From Ideonella sp. WA131b (GTDB lineage: Bacteria > Pseudomonadota > Gammaproteobacteria > Burkholderiales > Burkholderiaceae_C), in the NCBI GenBank assembly GCA_023657425.1, contig JAGTJW010000001.1, positions 1,116,001 to 1,180,000 of the forward strand: DNA of 64,000 bases. The letters are read 5' to 3'. The position numbers were made by a program, and so were the translations under genes. Every line of letters begins with the position of its first letter. Within the stretch, counting starts at the first letter, position 1. Under the pieces are notes generated by a model that was given only the letters and a program-made list of their open reading frames with translations, was not told the DNA's origin and did no database searches. Shown in pieces: positions 9,752 to 17,943 of this stretch.

Positions 9752-9883
9752 GATGTGTACATGGGCGTGTACACGGGAAGATCCCACCGTTCCAGATGGG
9801 CAGGGCGCGTCCGCAGCAGGCGGGTAGCTGGTGTGTATCCGCCCACCAGCTGGTGCGTATTTGACAGCACCTGGCGTGTATCC
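9752..9883. promoter_or_regulatory. cluster of GTGTAC/GTGTAT repeats, possible integrase arm sites
   Basis: GATGTGTAC and CGTGTACAC lie 4 bases apart at 9752-9773. Then CTGGTGTGTAT, CTGGTGCGTAT and CTGGCGTGTAT begin at 9828, 9850 and 9871, that is 22 and 21 bases apart, about two helical turns. The same GATGTGTAC-N5-CGTGTACA arrangement recurs at 25508-25529 beside the integrase gene. Repeated short sites inside each end of an element are what tyrosine recombinases use as arm-binding sites. Confidence 0.55.
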
Positions 9884-9928
9884 GGGATGGGGAGTCCGTT
9901 GGCCGACTTTGTCCAACAAGCTGTTGGA

Positions 9929-12295
9929 CTATTCCGAGTACAAGTGCCGCTGAAACCCCACGAATACGCGCCGCACCTGGTCAGGCCTGCCGAGTTCCAC
10001 GAAGGCATCGGCGATCGCGTTGCGGTACTTCAGCTTCAGCAGTGGTGACAGCTTGTCGGCGTCGAGCTCGTCCACGCCCTGCGCCACGTACTGCGCGAGT
10101 ACGAACTCCACGAAGGCGCGCTGCTTGTCGGTGAACTCGGCGGCGGTCGCAGCACGCGCGGCGGCGGCGCGCTCGGCGCGCGGGACAGGCGGCGCGGCAA
10201 ACGAGACGTAGGCGAGCACATCGAAAAGGTCGCTGTGCTCTGCCTCGATCACGCGCTGCATCTCGGCCAGCGCATCGCGGCCGAAGCCCTTGTCGGCCAG
10301 ACCGGCCAGCAGTTGGCGGCGGGTGTCCGGGTCGCTCCACAGGCGGCGCAGCTCGTCCTCGTCCTTGAAGAACTCAGGTAGCGCACCGAACAGCGACTCC
10401 AGGAACTGCGCGGCCGACATCGGCCGGCCGTCAGCACTCCAGAACGAGGTGGCAGCCATGTGCTGAAGCTGCCGCTCCTTGCCATCGGCCAGGCGCACCT
10501 TGATCGTCGCGGGCGGCTTTTCCTCCGGCGTCGTCTCCGTGCGCGCTGGGTCATTGACCTCCGCAGGCGGCGGCTTGCCGTCGGTCGTCAGCACCCGCGG
10601 CTCCGGCTCCACCGGCTCGCCGTCCCACTCGGGGTCGCTGAACAGGTGGTGGGCCTTCACGAAGTCGTGGATGGTGAAGTAGTCCTTGCCTTCGTACAGG
10701 CGCGTGCCGCGGCCGATGATCTGCTTGAACTCGATCATCGAGTTGATAGGCCGCATCAGCACGATGTGGCGCACGTTGCGCGCATCCACGCCGGTGGACA
10801 GCTTCTGCGACGTGGTGAGGACGGTCGGGATGGTCTTCTCGTTGTCCTGGAAGTCGCGCAGGTGCTGCTCGCCCAGTGCGCCGTCGTTGGCCGTCACGCG
10901 CACGCAGTAGTTCGGGTCGGCCACCGTCTTGCGCTGGTTGATCAGGTCGCGCACGGCCAGCGCGTGCAGCTGCGTGGCGCAGAACACCAGCGTCTTCTCG
11001 CGCGGGTCGATGGCGTCCATGAAGATCTTCACGCGGTAGGCCTCGCGTTCCTTGATCTCGATGAGCCGGTTGAAGTCTTTCTCCTCGTAGCGCCGGCCGG
11101 CCTCGATGTCGCCGTCGACGATCTCGTCATCGGGCGTGTAGACGTACTCGTCCAGCGTGGTGGCGATCTGCCGCACCTTGAAGGGCGTGAGGAAGCCGTC
11201 GTTGATGCCTTCCTTCAGCGAGTACTGGTACACCGGCTCGCCGAAGTAGGCGTAGGTGTCGGCATTGACCGTGCGCTTGGGCGTGGCCGTCAGGCCCAGC
11301 TGAACCGCGGCGCTGAAGTAGTCGAGGATCGCTCGCCAGGAGCCTTCGTCGTTGGCGCCGCCGCGGTGGCACTCGTCGATGACGATGAAGTCGAAGAAGT
11401 CCGGCGGGTACTCGCCGAAGTAGGGCGAGCCGCCAGGGCCGCTCATGAAGGTCTGGAAGATCGTGAAGAAGATGCTGCCGTTCTTCGGCACGCGCCCCTT
11501 GCGGCGGATGTCGGCGGGGTCGATGCGCACCAGCGCATCGTCGGCAAAGGCCGAGAACGCGTTGTAGGCCTGGTCGGCCAGGATGTTGCGATCGGCCAGG
11601 AACAGGATGCGCGGTCGGCGCGAGGGCTCCGCACCCGCGCGCCAGTCGTTCAGGTTCCAGCGGCTGTGGAACAGCTTCCAGGCGAGCTGGAAGGCGATGA
11701 AGGTCTTGCCCGTGCCGGTGGCCAGCGTGAGCAGGATGCGGTCGCGCCCGGCGCCGATGGCCTCCAGCACGCGGGCAATGGCAATCTCCTGGTAGTAGCG
11801 CCCCTGCCAGGTGCCGCCCTTGTCCTCGAAGGGGATGGCGGCAAATCGCTCGCGCCAAGCGGCAGCCGCCGCTTGGGCCTGCGCGAAGGTCTGCGCCCAC
11901 AAAGCCTCGGGCCCGGGAAAGCCCGGCACGTCACCCTCGGCGCCGGTGGCCATGTCGATGCCGTAGACCGCCTGCCCGTTGGTGCTGTAGGTGAAGCGCA
12001 CCGCGAGCTTCGCGGCATAGCTCTTGGCCTGGGCCACGCCCTCGGTGTGCGGCCGGTCCAAGGCCTTGGCCTCCACCACCGCGAGCTTGGTGTTGCGGTA
12101 AACGAGCACGTAGTCGGCGATCTCGGCGCGGGCGCGGCGCCCTTGCCCCGCACCACCAGCACCGCCCGCGCCGGGCTGCAAGCGCCCGAGCGTGATGCCG
12201 TGCTCGCGCAGCACCCGGCTGCCCTCGACCACGCCCCAGCCGGCGGCCCTGAGCGCGGGGTCGATGTGCTCGGCGCGGGTTTCGGCTTCGTTCAT
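9929..12295 (-). CDS. hsdR: type I restriction enzyme R subunit, EcoEI-like
   Basis: 788 residues from MNEAETRAEHIDPALR; an upstream start is possible but lacks family resemblance. The nuclease core shows Asp61 and VVEAKA (Glu75, Lys77). Walker A ATGTGKT is at 192-198, DECH at 307-310, TATP at 336-339. Motif VI lies in QIIGRGTRLYEGKDYFTIHD. The C-terminal part carries the EcoEI-type helical region, with FFKDEDELRRLW, which also survives as the remnant at 281-420. A short glycine/alanine run (GAGGAGGAG) near residue 42 is unusual. It is last in the R-M operon but separated from the AlbA_2 gene by 294 bases, so it may have its own promoter. Confidence 0.93.
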   Translation of the reverse strand: MNEAETRAEHIDPALRAAGWGVVEGSRVLREHGITLGRLQPGAGGAGGAGQGRRARAEIADYVLVYRNTKLAVVEAKALDRPHTEGVAQAKSYAAKLAVRFTYSTNGQAVYGIDMATGAEGDVPGFPGPEALWAQTFAQAQAAAAAWRERFAAIPFEDKGGTWQGRYYQEIAIARVLEAIGAGRDRILLTLATGTGKTFIAFQLAWKLFHSRWNLNDWRAGAEPSRRPRILFLADRNILADQAYNAFSAFADDALVRIDPADIRRKGRVPKNGSIFFTIFQTFMSGPGGSPYFGEYPPDFFDFIVIDECHRGGANDEGSWRAILDYFSAAVQLGLTATPKRTVNADTYAYFGEPVYQYSLKEGINDGFLTPFKVRQIATTLDEYVYTPDDEIVDGDIEAGRRYEEKDFNRLIEIKEREAYRVKIFMDAIDPREKTLVFCATQLHALAVRDLINQRKTVADPNYCVRVTANDGALGEQHLRDFQDNEKTIPTVLTTSQKLSTGVDARNVRHIVLMRPINSMIEFKQIIGRGTRLYEGKDYFTIHDFVKAHHLFSDPEWDGEPVEPEPRVLTTDGKPPPAEVNDPARTETTPEEKPPATIKVRLADGKERQLQHMAATSFWSADGRPMSAAQFLESLFGALPEFFKDEDELRRLWSDPDTRRQLLAGLADKGFGRDALAEMQRVIEAEHSDLFDVLAYVSFAAPPVPRAERAAAARAATAAEFTDKQRAFVEFVLAQYVAQGVDELDADKLSPLLKLKYRNAIADAFVELGRPDQVRRVFVGFQRHLYSE

Positions 12296-12456
12296 GGTCG
12301 GGAGCCGGTGCCGAGGGCGGAGCCGCCGGCCCAATCGGACGCGACCTTCCGGGAACGGATTGCGATTAAATAAGCAAGTGCTTGATCCGACGGTCTTTTT
12401 TGGCCCTTGTCTCGTTCCACGCCGGCGGGCGATAAAACAGGCCCCGGGTCGTGGTC

Positions 12457-12587
12457 GATCAAAACCCGATCAAGAAATCGCGGCACCGCCCGGCGCTCGC
12501 AAGTCGTTGATTGGCCACGATGCGCACCGGTGCCGACCCCGCCGCGAGCCCGGGAAAGGGCCGGCAGGATCAAAACCAGATCAAGAA
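12457..12587. promoter_or_regulatory. pair of 20-bp direct repeats upstream of hsdR
   Basis: GATCAAAACCCGATCAAGAA (12457-12476) and GATCAAAACCAGATCAAGAA (12568-12587) differ at one base and are 111 bases apart. Each contains two GATCAA half-sites. They occupy the 294-base gap (12296-12589) between the AlbA_2 gene and hsdR, the only long gap of this operon, and could be protein-binding sites controlling hsdR. No promoter boxes were convincing. Confidence 0.45.
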
Positions 12588-12589
12588 CT

Positions 12590-14065
12590 TCAGGCCCAGT
12601 GCGGCACATAGCCGGCCCTCGGGTGGTCTGGGTCTGCAACGCGGATCAAGCCGGCCTCCAGCGCCTTGCCGATCACCTGTGACGCCTGGGACGCGTTCCT
12701 CGCCTCGATCCCCAGCCGGGCGCACAGCGTCGAGTTCTTCATCTTCTCCCCGCTCAGGAACTTGAGCACCGCATGGAAGTAGCAGGCCCGCACCCGTTCA
12801 TCGGGGGTCATGTCAGCGAAAGTCCGCGGCCCGTAGAGCACCACGCGCATGGCGCCGTCCTCGGGCTTGAACAGGGGCGGGGGAAGCTGGAAGAGCTCGA
12901 CGGCCGCGATCACCTTGTCGAGCCCGCTGCCCTGTTCCTCGCAGAAGCCCATGCGCCGCATCAGCGACGACAGCGCCTCATTTCGGGAGCGCGGCGGAAG
13001 GTCGATCATGCGGTCGGCCGCCACGAGCGGCCGCCCAGGGTTGGTGATCTCGATGCGATCGCCAAACACCTCCACCTGCGGCCCGGCGCCCGTGATCGTC
13101 ATGTCCTGGTGGATCAGCACGTTGGCCAGCAGCTCGCGGATGGCCAGCGCTGGAAACAGGGGGTGGGCTTCACGCAGCGCCGCGCCGATATGCTCGTTGC
13201 GGGGCAGCCAGGCATTCAAGGTCTCGACCAGCGCCTCGAAGGCCGCCGCATAGCCGCGATCCTCGTCGTGGCGGTGCGTGACCGCGGCGGCACGGTTGGC
13301 GCCGCCATAGGCGACCATGCGCACGCCCTTGCGGGCAAGGCTGGGGTCGAACGCGCTCAGGCGCGCAGCCAGCACGACGGCGCCCAGGTTGGTGATGTTC
13401 CACTGGCCGCCGACGTCCGCGGTGATGAGCCGATCAGCCGCCAGCTTCTCCAGGATGCCCGCGCGGTTGTCCGGCAGCGGCTGCCGGGTCAGGCGGAAGT
13501 AGCCCGGGTAGTCGAGGAGCGTGAGCACCTCGTCGGCCGAGACATAAGCCCGCGCCACCTCCGACTCCCAGCGATACGGGCGCAGCCGTTCGATCAGGCG
13601 CTGGAAGCGCTCGGGGTAGTCGGTGAGCTTGGGCGTGGCGCTGCCGATGCGGACGTAGGGGATGTTCTGGAAGCACACGGGTGCGCCCGGCGCCGCCGGG
13701 ATCTCCAGCAGCACCAACCGACCCAACGGGTGCGCCACCACCCGAAAACCGAAGGCCGGGCTGGGCTGCAGGTTCTGCGCCAGCCACAAGGGCAGCGGCT
13801 GCCCGCGTACCTTGGTCGCATCGGGTTCGAAGGACGTGCCGAGCACACGGTGCGAGCCGTCCTCCACGCCCCAGACCATGTAGGCCGTGTCCTGCCCCTC
13901 GATGCGCGCGGCGTTCGAGAGCGCCGAGACCCGCTTGCCCATGCCTTCGGGGTCGGTGTTCTCATGCTTGAACTCGACCCAGGCGGTCTCCGCCGGCAGC
14001 GCGCGCAGATCGTCGATCAGCGCGACGTCGCGGGGTGGCCTAGTGAGTGCGGGGGGCGCTGTCAT
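12590..14065 (-). CDS. AlbA_2/Schlafen-domain protein with C-terminal ATPase-like domain
   Basis: 491 residues. The N-terminal AlbA_2 (Schlafen-like) domain is marked by ETAWVEFKHENTDPEGMGK, the segment VSALSNAARIEGQDTAYMVW, and later VCFQNIPYVRIGSATPKL. A GHKL ATPase-like domain of the HATPase_c_4 type follows: RELLANVLIHQDMTITG, then VFGDRIEITNPGRP and GFCEEQGSGLDKVI. The C-terminus looks like a winged helix. The ATG shares one base with the hsdS stop codon, so it is co-translated with the R-M subunits. Such proteins recur inside type I R-M operons, probably as nucleic-acid-binding regulators or accessory defence factors; the exact role is not established. Confidence 0.85.
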   Translation of the reverse strand: MTAPPALTRPPRDVALIDDLRALPAETAWVEFKHENTDPEGMGKRVSALSNAARIEGQDTAYMVWGVEDGSHRVLGTSFEPDATKVRGQPLPLWLAQNLQPSPAFGFRVVAHPLGRLVLLEIPAAPGAPVCFQNIPYVRIGSATPKLTDYPERFQRLIERLRPYRWESEVARAYVSADEVLTLLDYPGYFRLTRQPLPDNRAGILEKLAADRLITADVGGQWNITNLGAVVLAARLSAFDPSLARKGVRMVAYGGANRAAAVTHRHDEDRGYAAAFEALVETLNAWLPRNEHIGAALREAHPLFPALAIRELLANVLIHQDMTITGAGPQVEVFGDRIEITNPGRPLVAADRMIDLPPRSRNEALSSLMRRMGFCEEQGSGLDKVIAAVELFQLPPPLFKPEDGAMRVVLYGPRTFADMTPDERVRACYFHAVLKFLSGEKMKNSTLCARLGIEARNASQASQVIGKALEAGLIRVADPDHPRAGYVPHWA

Positions 14066-15243
14066 CAGAGTTGCCCGCTGACGGCCTGGTGGAGGAGGGA
14101 TTGCTTGAGTTCGTCGAGGACCGCCAGCTTCCGGGCATAGATGTCTTCAAGACGATCAGTTTCGGCCAGCAAATCGTCGAGCTCGCGAACGATCGAAAGT
14201 TGCTCCTCGAGCGGCGGCACGGCTATTGGAAACGCGCGCAAGTAGCCGAGCCCAACGAATTTCTGCGTAGTGCCTTTCGCCTCCGCCTGCATCTTGGTTG
14301 CCACCCCTTGGGAGCTCAAGTAGTAACGAAGGAAATGGCCGCTCTGATGAGGTGAAACCTTGAGAAGAGCAACATTCTTGATCGCAAAGTTCGGCTCCGT
14401 TTCGACTACGGTCGGGTTTCCAATGGTGCCAATCATTGCGAATAGAACGTCACCTCTGTGGACCGCACTTCGCTCATTGATCTTTCGGAAATCAGTTCCA
14501 TCAATCAGCTTGACATCGTCAAGGCTGAGCCCGTCACGCTTCAGGTTCTTGGATGTGACCAGCGGGTACCCCTGATCGTGGTACTTCGGCGAATCGTGTG
14601 TGCCGTCCCTCACGTCGTACGCGGAACCCAGGGTGCTGGAAACGGATCGCGGGATAACCCCTGAAAACAAGGCTTCGAGCTCTCGCTCAAACACCTCCCG
14701 CGCATTCCGCAGATTCCTCTCCGCATGGGCCTTGGCGGTGGCGATGCCCTCGAAGGCTTCGTCGAGGATGGCGACGATGCGGCGCTGTTCGCTCAGTTCG
14801 GGGAAGCGGAACGGAACCTCCTTCAACTTGCCGCCCGAAAGCTCCTTGAAGGTGGCGCCTGTTCCGAGACTCTCCAACAGCGGGACGTTCGCGAGCAGGA
14901 AGTAGTAGGCGAACTTCGTGTCCACGCCGGTTGAGGGAACCAACCCTTTGCAGCCTTGGTTGAATGCCATGGGTACCTCGTTGATCACGAGATGCCCGAT
15001 TGGTGCGCGAGTCGACAGGATGATGGAGCCCTCGGGAACCAACTCTGCCCCGACGCGTAGCCCTTCGTCCGTCAATGTGCGCCGACTGCCCGAGAGAAGG
15101 GGCGTTTCCAAGCCACCCATTTCAGCTGGGGTGATCCATGCATGCGGACCGTCCCAGTAGGCGGCAACACCAGTTTTCGGCGTACCACCATTGACCACGC
15201 GAAAGACCTCCCCGATAGGGCTCTCCTGCCACCCCGCCTTCAC
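14065..15243 (-). CDS. hsdS: type I restriction-modification specificity subunit
   Basis: 392 residues with two recognition domains. The first opens with WQESPIGEVFRVVNGGTPK and ends in the helix pair after ELSEQRRIVAILDEAF. The second starts near SSTLGSAYDVRDGTHD and ends in PPLEEQLSIVRELDDLLAET, with the typical terminus SLLHQAVSGQL. It defines the target of the methyltransferase encoded just upstream, whose stop it overlaps by four bases. The second recognition domain has visibly lower GC than the first, suggesting domain exchange. Confidence 0.93.
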   Translation of the reverse strand: MKAGWQESPIGEVFRVVNGGTPKTGVAAYWDGPHAWITPAEMGGLETPLLSGSRRTLTDEGLRVGAELVPEGSIILSTRAPIGHLVINEVPMAFNQGCKGLVPSTGVDTKFAYYFLLANVPLLESLGTGATFKELSGGKLKEVPFRFPELSEQRRIVAILDEAFEGIATAKAHAERNLRNAREVFERELEALFSGVIPRSVSSTLGSAYDVRDGTHDSPKYHDQGYPLVTSKNLKRDGLSLDDVKLIDGTDFRKINERSAVHRGDVLFAMIGTIGNPTVVETEPNFAIKNVALLKVSPHQSGHFLRYYLSSQGVATKMQAEAKGTTQKFVGLGYLRAFPIAVPPLEEQLSIVRELDDLLAETDRLEDIYARKLAVLDELKQSLLHQAVSGQL

Positions 15244-16694
15244 GCCACCAACCCCCGAATCCCCTTCAACACCTCCGCCGCCTCCGCATCCAGCGCCTCA
15301 ATCTCGTCGAGGATCGCCTGCGGCGTGCGCATCACCACCTCACCCCCGCCATTGGGGTTCTTCACCGACAGATCCCAGGTGGCGGTGTCGATGTCGGCCA
15401 CATCCGCGGCCCAGCTCTGCTTCGTCGCCGCGAAGCTCTTTTGCTGCGCGATGAAGTCGGCCAGGTCGTCGTCGTTCAGCGGGTTGGTCTTGCCGAGATT
15501 TCGCCCGGGATCGAGCTGGTAGAACCAGACGCGGCGTGTGGGCGCGCCCTTCTCGAAGAACAGGACCACGGTCTTGACGCCCGCGCCCTGGAAGGTGCCG
15601 CCGGGGCAGTCCAGCACGGTGTGCAGGTTGCAGCTTTCCAGCAGCAGCTTGCGCAAGGAGGTGCTCGCGTTGTCGGTGTTGCTCAGGAAGGTGTTCTTGA
15701 TGACGATGGCCGCGCGCCCGCCAGCCTTCAGCGCCTTGATGAAGTGCTGCAGGAAGAGGAAGGCCGTCTCACCGGTCTTGATCGGGAAGTTCTGCTGGAC
15801 CTCCTTGCGCTCCTTGCCGCCGAAGGGCGGGTTGGCGAGGATGACGTCGTAACGGTCGCGGTCCTGGATGTCGTTGAGGTTCTCGCCCAGCGTGTTGGTG
15901 TGGACGATGTTCGGCGCCTCGATCCCGTGCAGGATCATGTTCATCACGCCGATTACGTAGGCCAGGCTCTTCTTCTCCTTGCCGAAGAAGGTGCGTGTCT
16001 GCAGCGTGGCCAGGTCGTCGGTGGTGGCGGCCTTGGCGCTCAGGTACTCGAAGGCCTCGCACAGGAAGCCGGCCGAGCCGCAGGCGGCGTCGTAGATGCG
16101 CTCGCCGATCTTCGGGTCCAGCACGCGGATCATGGCGCGGATCAGCGGGCGCGGCGTGTAGTACTCGCCGCCGTTGCGCCCGGCGTTGCCCATGTTCTTG
16201 ATCTTCGCTTCGTACAGGTGCGAGAGCTCGTGCTTCTCGGTCTGCGAGCGAAAGCGCAGCTCGTCCACCAGATCGATCACGTCGCGCAGGTTGTAGCCGC
16301 TCTGGATCTTGTTCTTGATCTCGCCGAAGACCTCGCCGATCTTGTATTCAATAGTGTTGGGGCCGCTGGCGCGCTGCTTGAAGCCGGCCAGGTACGGGAA
16401 CAACGCGGTGTTGACGAAGTCGCGCAGGTCGTCTCCGGTGAGCGCGGTGTGGTGGTCCAGCCGGCCCTCGGCGTTCTTCGGCGCGGCCCAGCGTCCCCAG
16501 CGGTAGGGCTCGGCCAGGATGAAGCTGTACGCCCGCCCTTCCAGCTCGGCCTCGGCCGCGCGGTCGGCTTCCAGCGCGTCCAGGTACTTGAGGAACAACA
16601 GCCACGACGACTGCTCGGTGTAGTCCAGCTCGCTGGTGCAGCCGGCATCCTTGTGCAGGATGTCGTCGATGTTCTTGAAGGTCTGCTCAAACAC
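15240..16694 (-). CDS. hsdM: type I restriction-modification DNA adenine methyltransferase
   Basis: 484 residues. N-terminal HsdM helical bundle (SELDYTEQSSWLLFLKYLDA), then the AdoMet-binding motif YDAACGSAGF at 201-210 and NPPF at 288-291, as in N6-adenine methyltransferases of the EcoEI-like type I group. It is the first gene of the element's R-M operon (hsdM-hsdS-AlbA_2-hsdR) and overlaps hsdS by four bases. The promoter must lie in the 1-kb region to its right, which is shared with the divergent alpA gene. Confidence 0.95.
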   Translation of the reverse strand: MFEQTFKNIDDILHKDAGCTSELDYTEQSSWLLFLKYLDALEADRAAEAELEGRAYSFILAEPYRWGRWAAPKNAEGRLDHHTALTGDDLRDFVNTALFPYLAGFKQRASGPNTIEYKIGEVFGEIKNKIQSGYNLRDVIDLVDELRFRSQTEKHELSHLYEAKIKNMGNAGRNGGEYYTPRPLIRAMIRVLDPKIGERIYDAACGSAGFLCEAFEYLSAKAATTDDLATLQTRTFFGKEKKSLAYVIGVMNMILHGIEAPNIVHTNTLGENLNDIQDRDRYDVILANPPFGGKERKEVQQNFPIKTGETAFLFLQHFIKALKAGGRAAIVIKNTFLSNTDNASTSLRKLLLESCNLHTVLDCPGGTFQGAGVKTVVLFFEKGAPTRRVWFYQLDPGRNLGKTNPLNDDDLADFIAQQKSFAATKQSWAADVADIDTATWDLSVKNPNGGGEVVMRTPQAILDEIEALDAEAAEVLKGIRGLVA

Positions 16695-17709
16695 GTGTTG
16701 TCCGTTCCCTGGGAATCCGGCCTTCCGGCGCGGCCGGCCGGCGGCGGCCTGCCGAACGCCGAAAGATAACGGTCATTCTCACGGAAAGCATCCTGCGGCT
16801 GGTCAGCCCTGGGTCGGACGGGCCCTGTCGTAGCTGTCTTGTCGGTGCCGTTCATTCAGGTCAGTGTTTCTGTCCGTCCCGAGCGCCTGAGCGCAACGAG
16901 AACATCGAGGGACACGGGGCACCACTCCCGGTTTGTGCCGAAGTCCTGCGTGTTGGCCTGCCCGGCACGGCTTTGGCCCCGATGACGTTCGCTGTGGCGA
17001 GTCGGCTCATCGGTTGAACCCTCTGCTGCGCTGGCAGCCCCGCGGGTTCGTCGGGTTGCGCCAGGTCGATCAGACCGCTGGGCGCTTGCTGGACGAGTCC
17101 CGCTTGTGGCGGGGTCATCAGGAACAGCTTGCCGGGGCTACCGGCTGCGGCAGGACCCCGTCACTTGGGTCCGTCACTTGCGCCTGCACCCCGCAATCGC
17201 TTGCTGGGCGCGGCTTTGGGCGCGTCGTCACTACCGGCGCACCGCGTAGTGACGACGCGCATCGATGGCGCAGCGGCTGGCCGCTGAGGGGTTGCCGCAG
17301 CCTGCCGATGGGCTCGGCGACTGGCGCAGGGGTCGACAAGTTCTCCTGCCTTGCGGCGGCCGGCTCTCGGGAGATGGGCCGGCTCCGGGCGCCCGAGGGG
17401 CGGGCTGGGCGATGCGTGACGGGCATCAAGCGGGCTGACTCAACCAACGGGGGTTCGATGCTGCGCAGGCTACCGCGGCCCATGCCATGCGCGCATCCAC
17501 ACTGCGGACACCGCAGCAGCGCGCTGGCCCGCGTCATGACCCGCGTCTTCCGCCAGATGCCGCTGGGCACCGCCTGGTGCGACCGGCTGCCGACAAGTTG
17601 CACGGCGTCCCGACACTTTTCCGCGCGAATCCGTATCCCTGCGAAGGCCCGCCGCTTTTCGACGGCATCCGTCACGGCGGGCCTCCCTCCAACACGGGAG
17701 CACACGAGC
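16695..17709. other. 1-kb non-coding region between divergent hsdM and alpA
   Basis: Open frames exist on both strands but none has a recognisable product or a better claim than its antisense. The region probably carries promoters and regulatory sites for hsdM (minus) and alpA (plus). It contains a perfect 14-bp inverted repeat, GCGCGTCGTCACTA at 17220-17233 and its complement at 17247-17260, with a 13-base spacer. The short direct repeat CCGTCACTTG occurs at about 17158 and 17172. Confidence 0.5.
17220..17260. repeat. perfect 14-bp inverted repeat
   Basis: GCGCGTCGTCACTA and TAGTGACGACGCGC flank a 13-base spacer. Could be an operator for AlpA or the R-M system, or a transcript hairpin. No T-run follows, so a terminator is unlikely. 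Confidence 0.5.
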
Positions 17710-17934
17710 ATGAGACACGGAACCCCGAGCACCCCGCTCATCCTTCGCCGGCCGCAGGTCGAGCAACGCACCGGCCTGTCGCGCAGCACGCTGTACCAGT
17801 ACATCCAGGACGGCCAGTTTCCGCGGCCGGTGTCGCTGGGCGCGCGCGCGGTGGGCTGGCTGGAATCCGAGGTGAACGCCTGGATTGCCGCGCGGGCCAA
17901 GGCCGTGCGGCCCGGCACGGCCCCGGGCCGCTGA
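17710..17934 (+). CDS. alpA: AlpA-family DNA-binding regulator
   Basis: 74 residues from the ATG at 17710; the frame is open further upstream, but that part lacks any AlpA resemblance. The protein is an excisionase-like winged helix: LILRRPQVEQRTGLSRSTLY, then YIQDGQFPRPVSLGARAVGW and LESEVNAWIAARAKA, the standard AlpA pattern. AlpA proteins activate or repress integrase and other island genes and may act as excisionase. It sits 9 bases before the TOPRIM-DUF3987 gene, with which it is surely co-transcribed, as in many proteobacterial islands. Confidence 0.9.
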   Translation: MRHGTPSTPLILRRPQVEQRTGLSRSTLYQYIQDGQFPRPVSLGARAVGWLESEVNAWIAARAKAVRPGTAPGR

Positions 17935-17943
17935 GGTGGCGCC

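Noticed and set aside
9323..10048. 241-codon plus-strand frame over the left element end
   Set aside because: It crosses the att site and the repeat cluster and overlaps the hsdR 3' end; no homology is recognised.
16933..17709. Upstream extension of the alpA frame
   Set aside because: AlpA proteins are about 70 residues; the extension has no resemblance to any domain and lies in a likely regulatory region.
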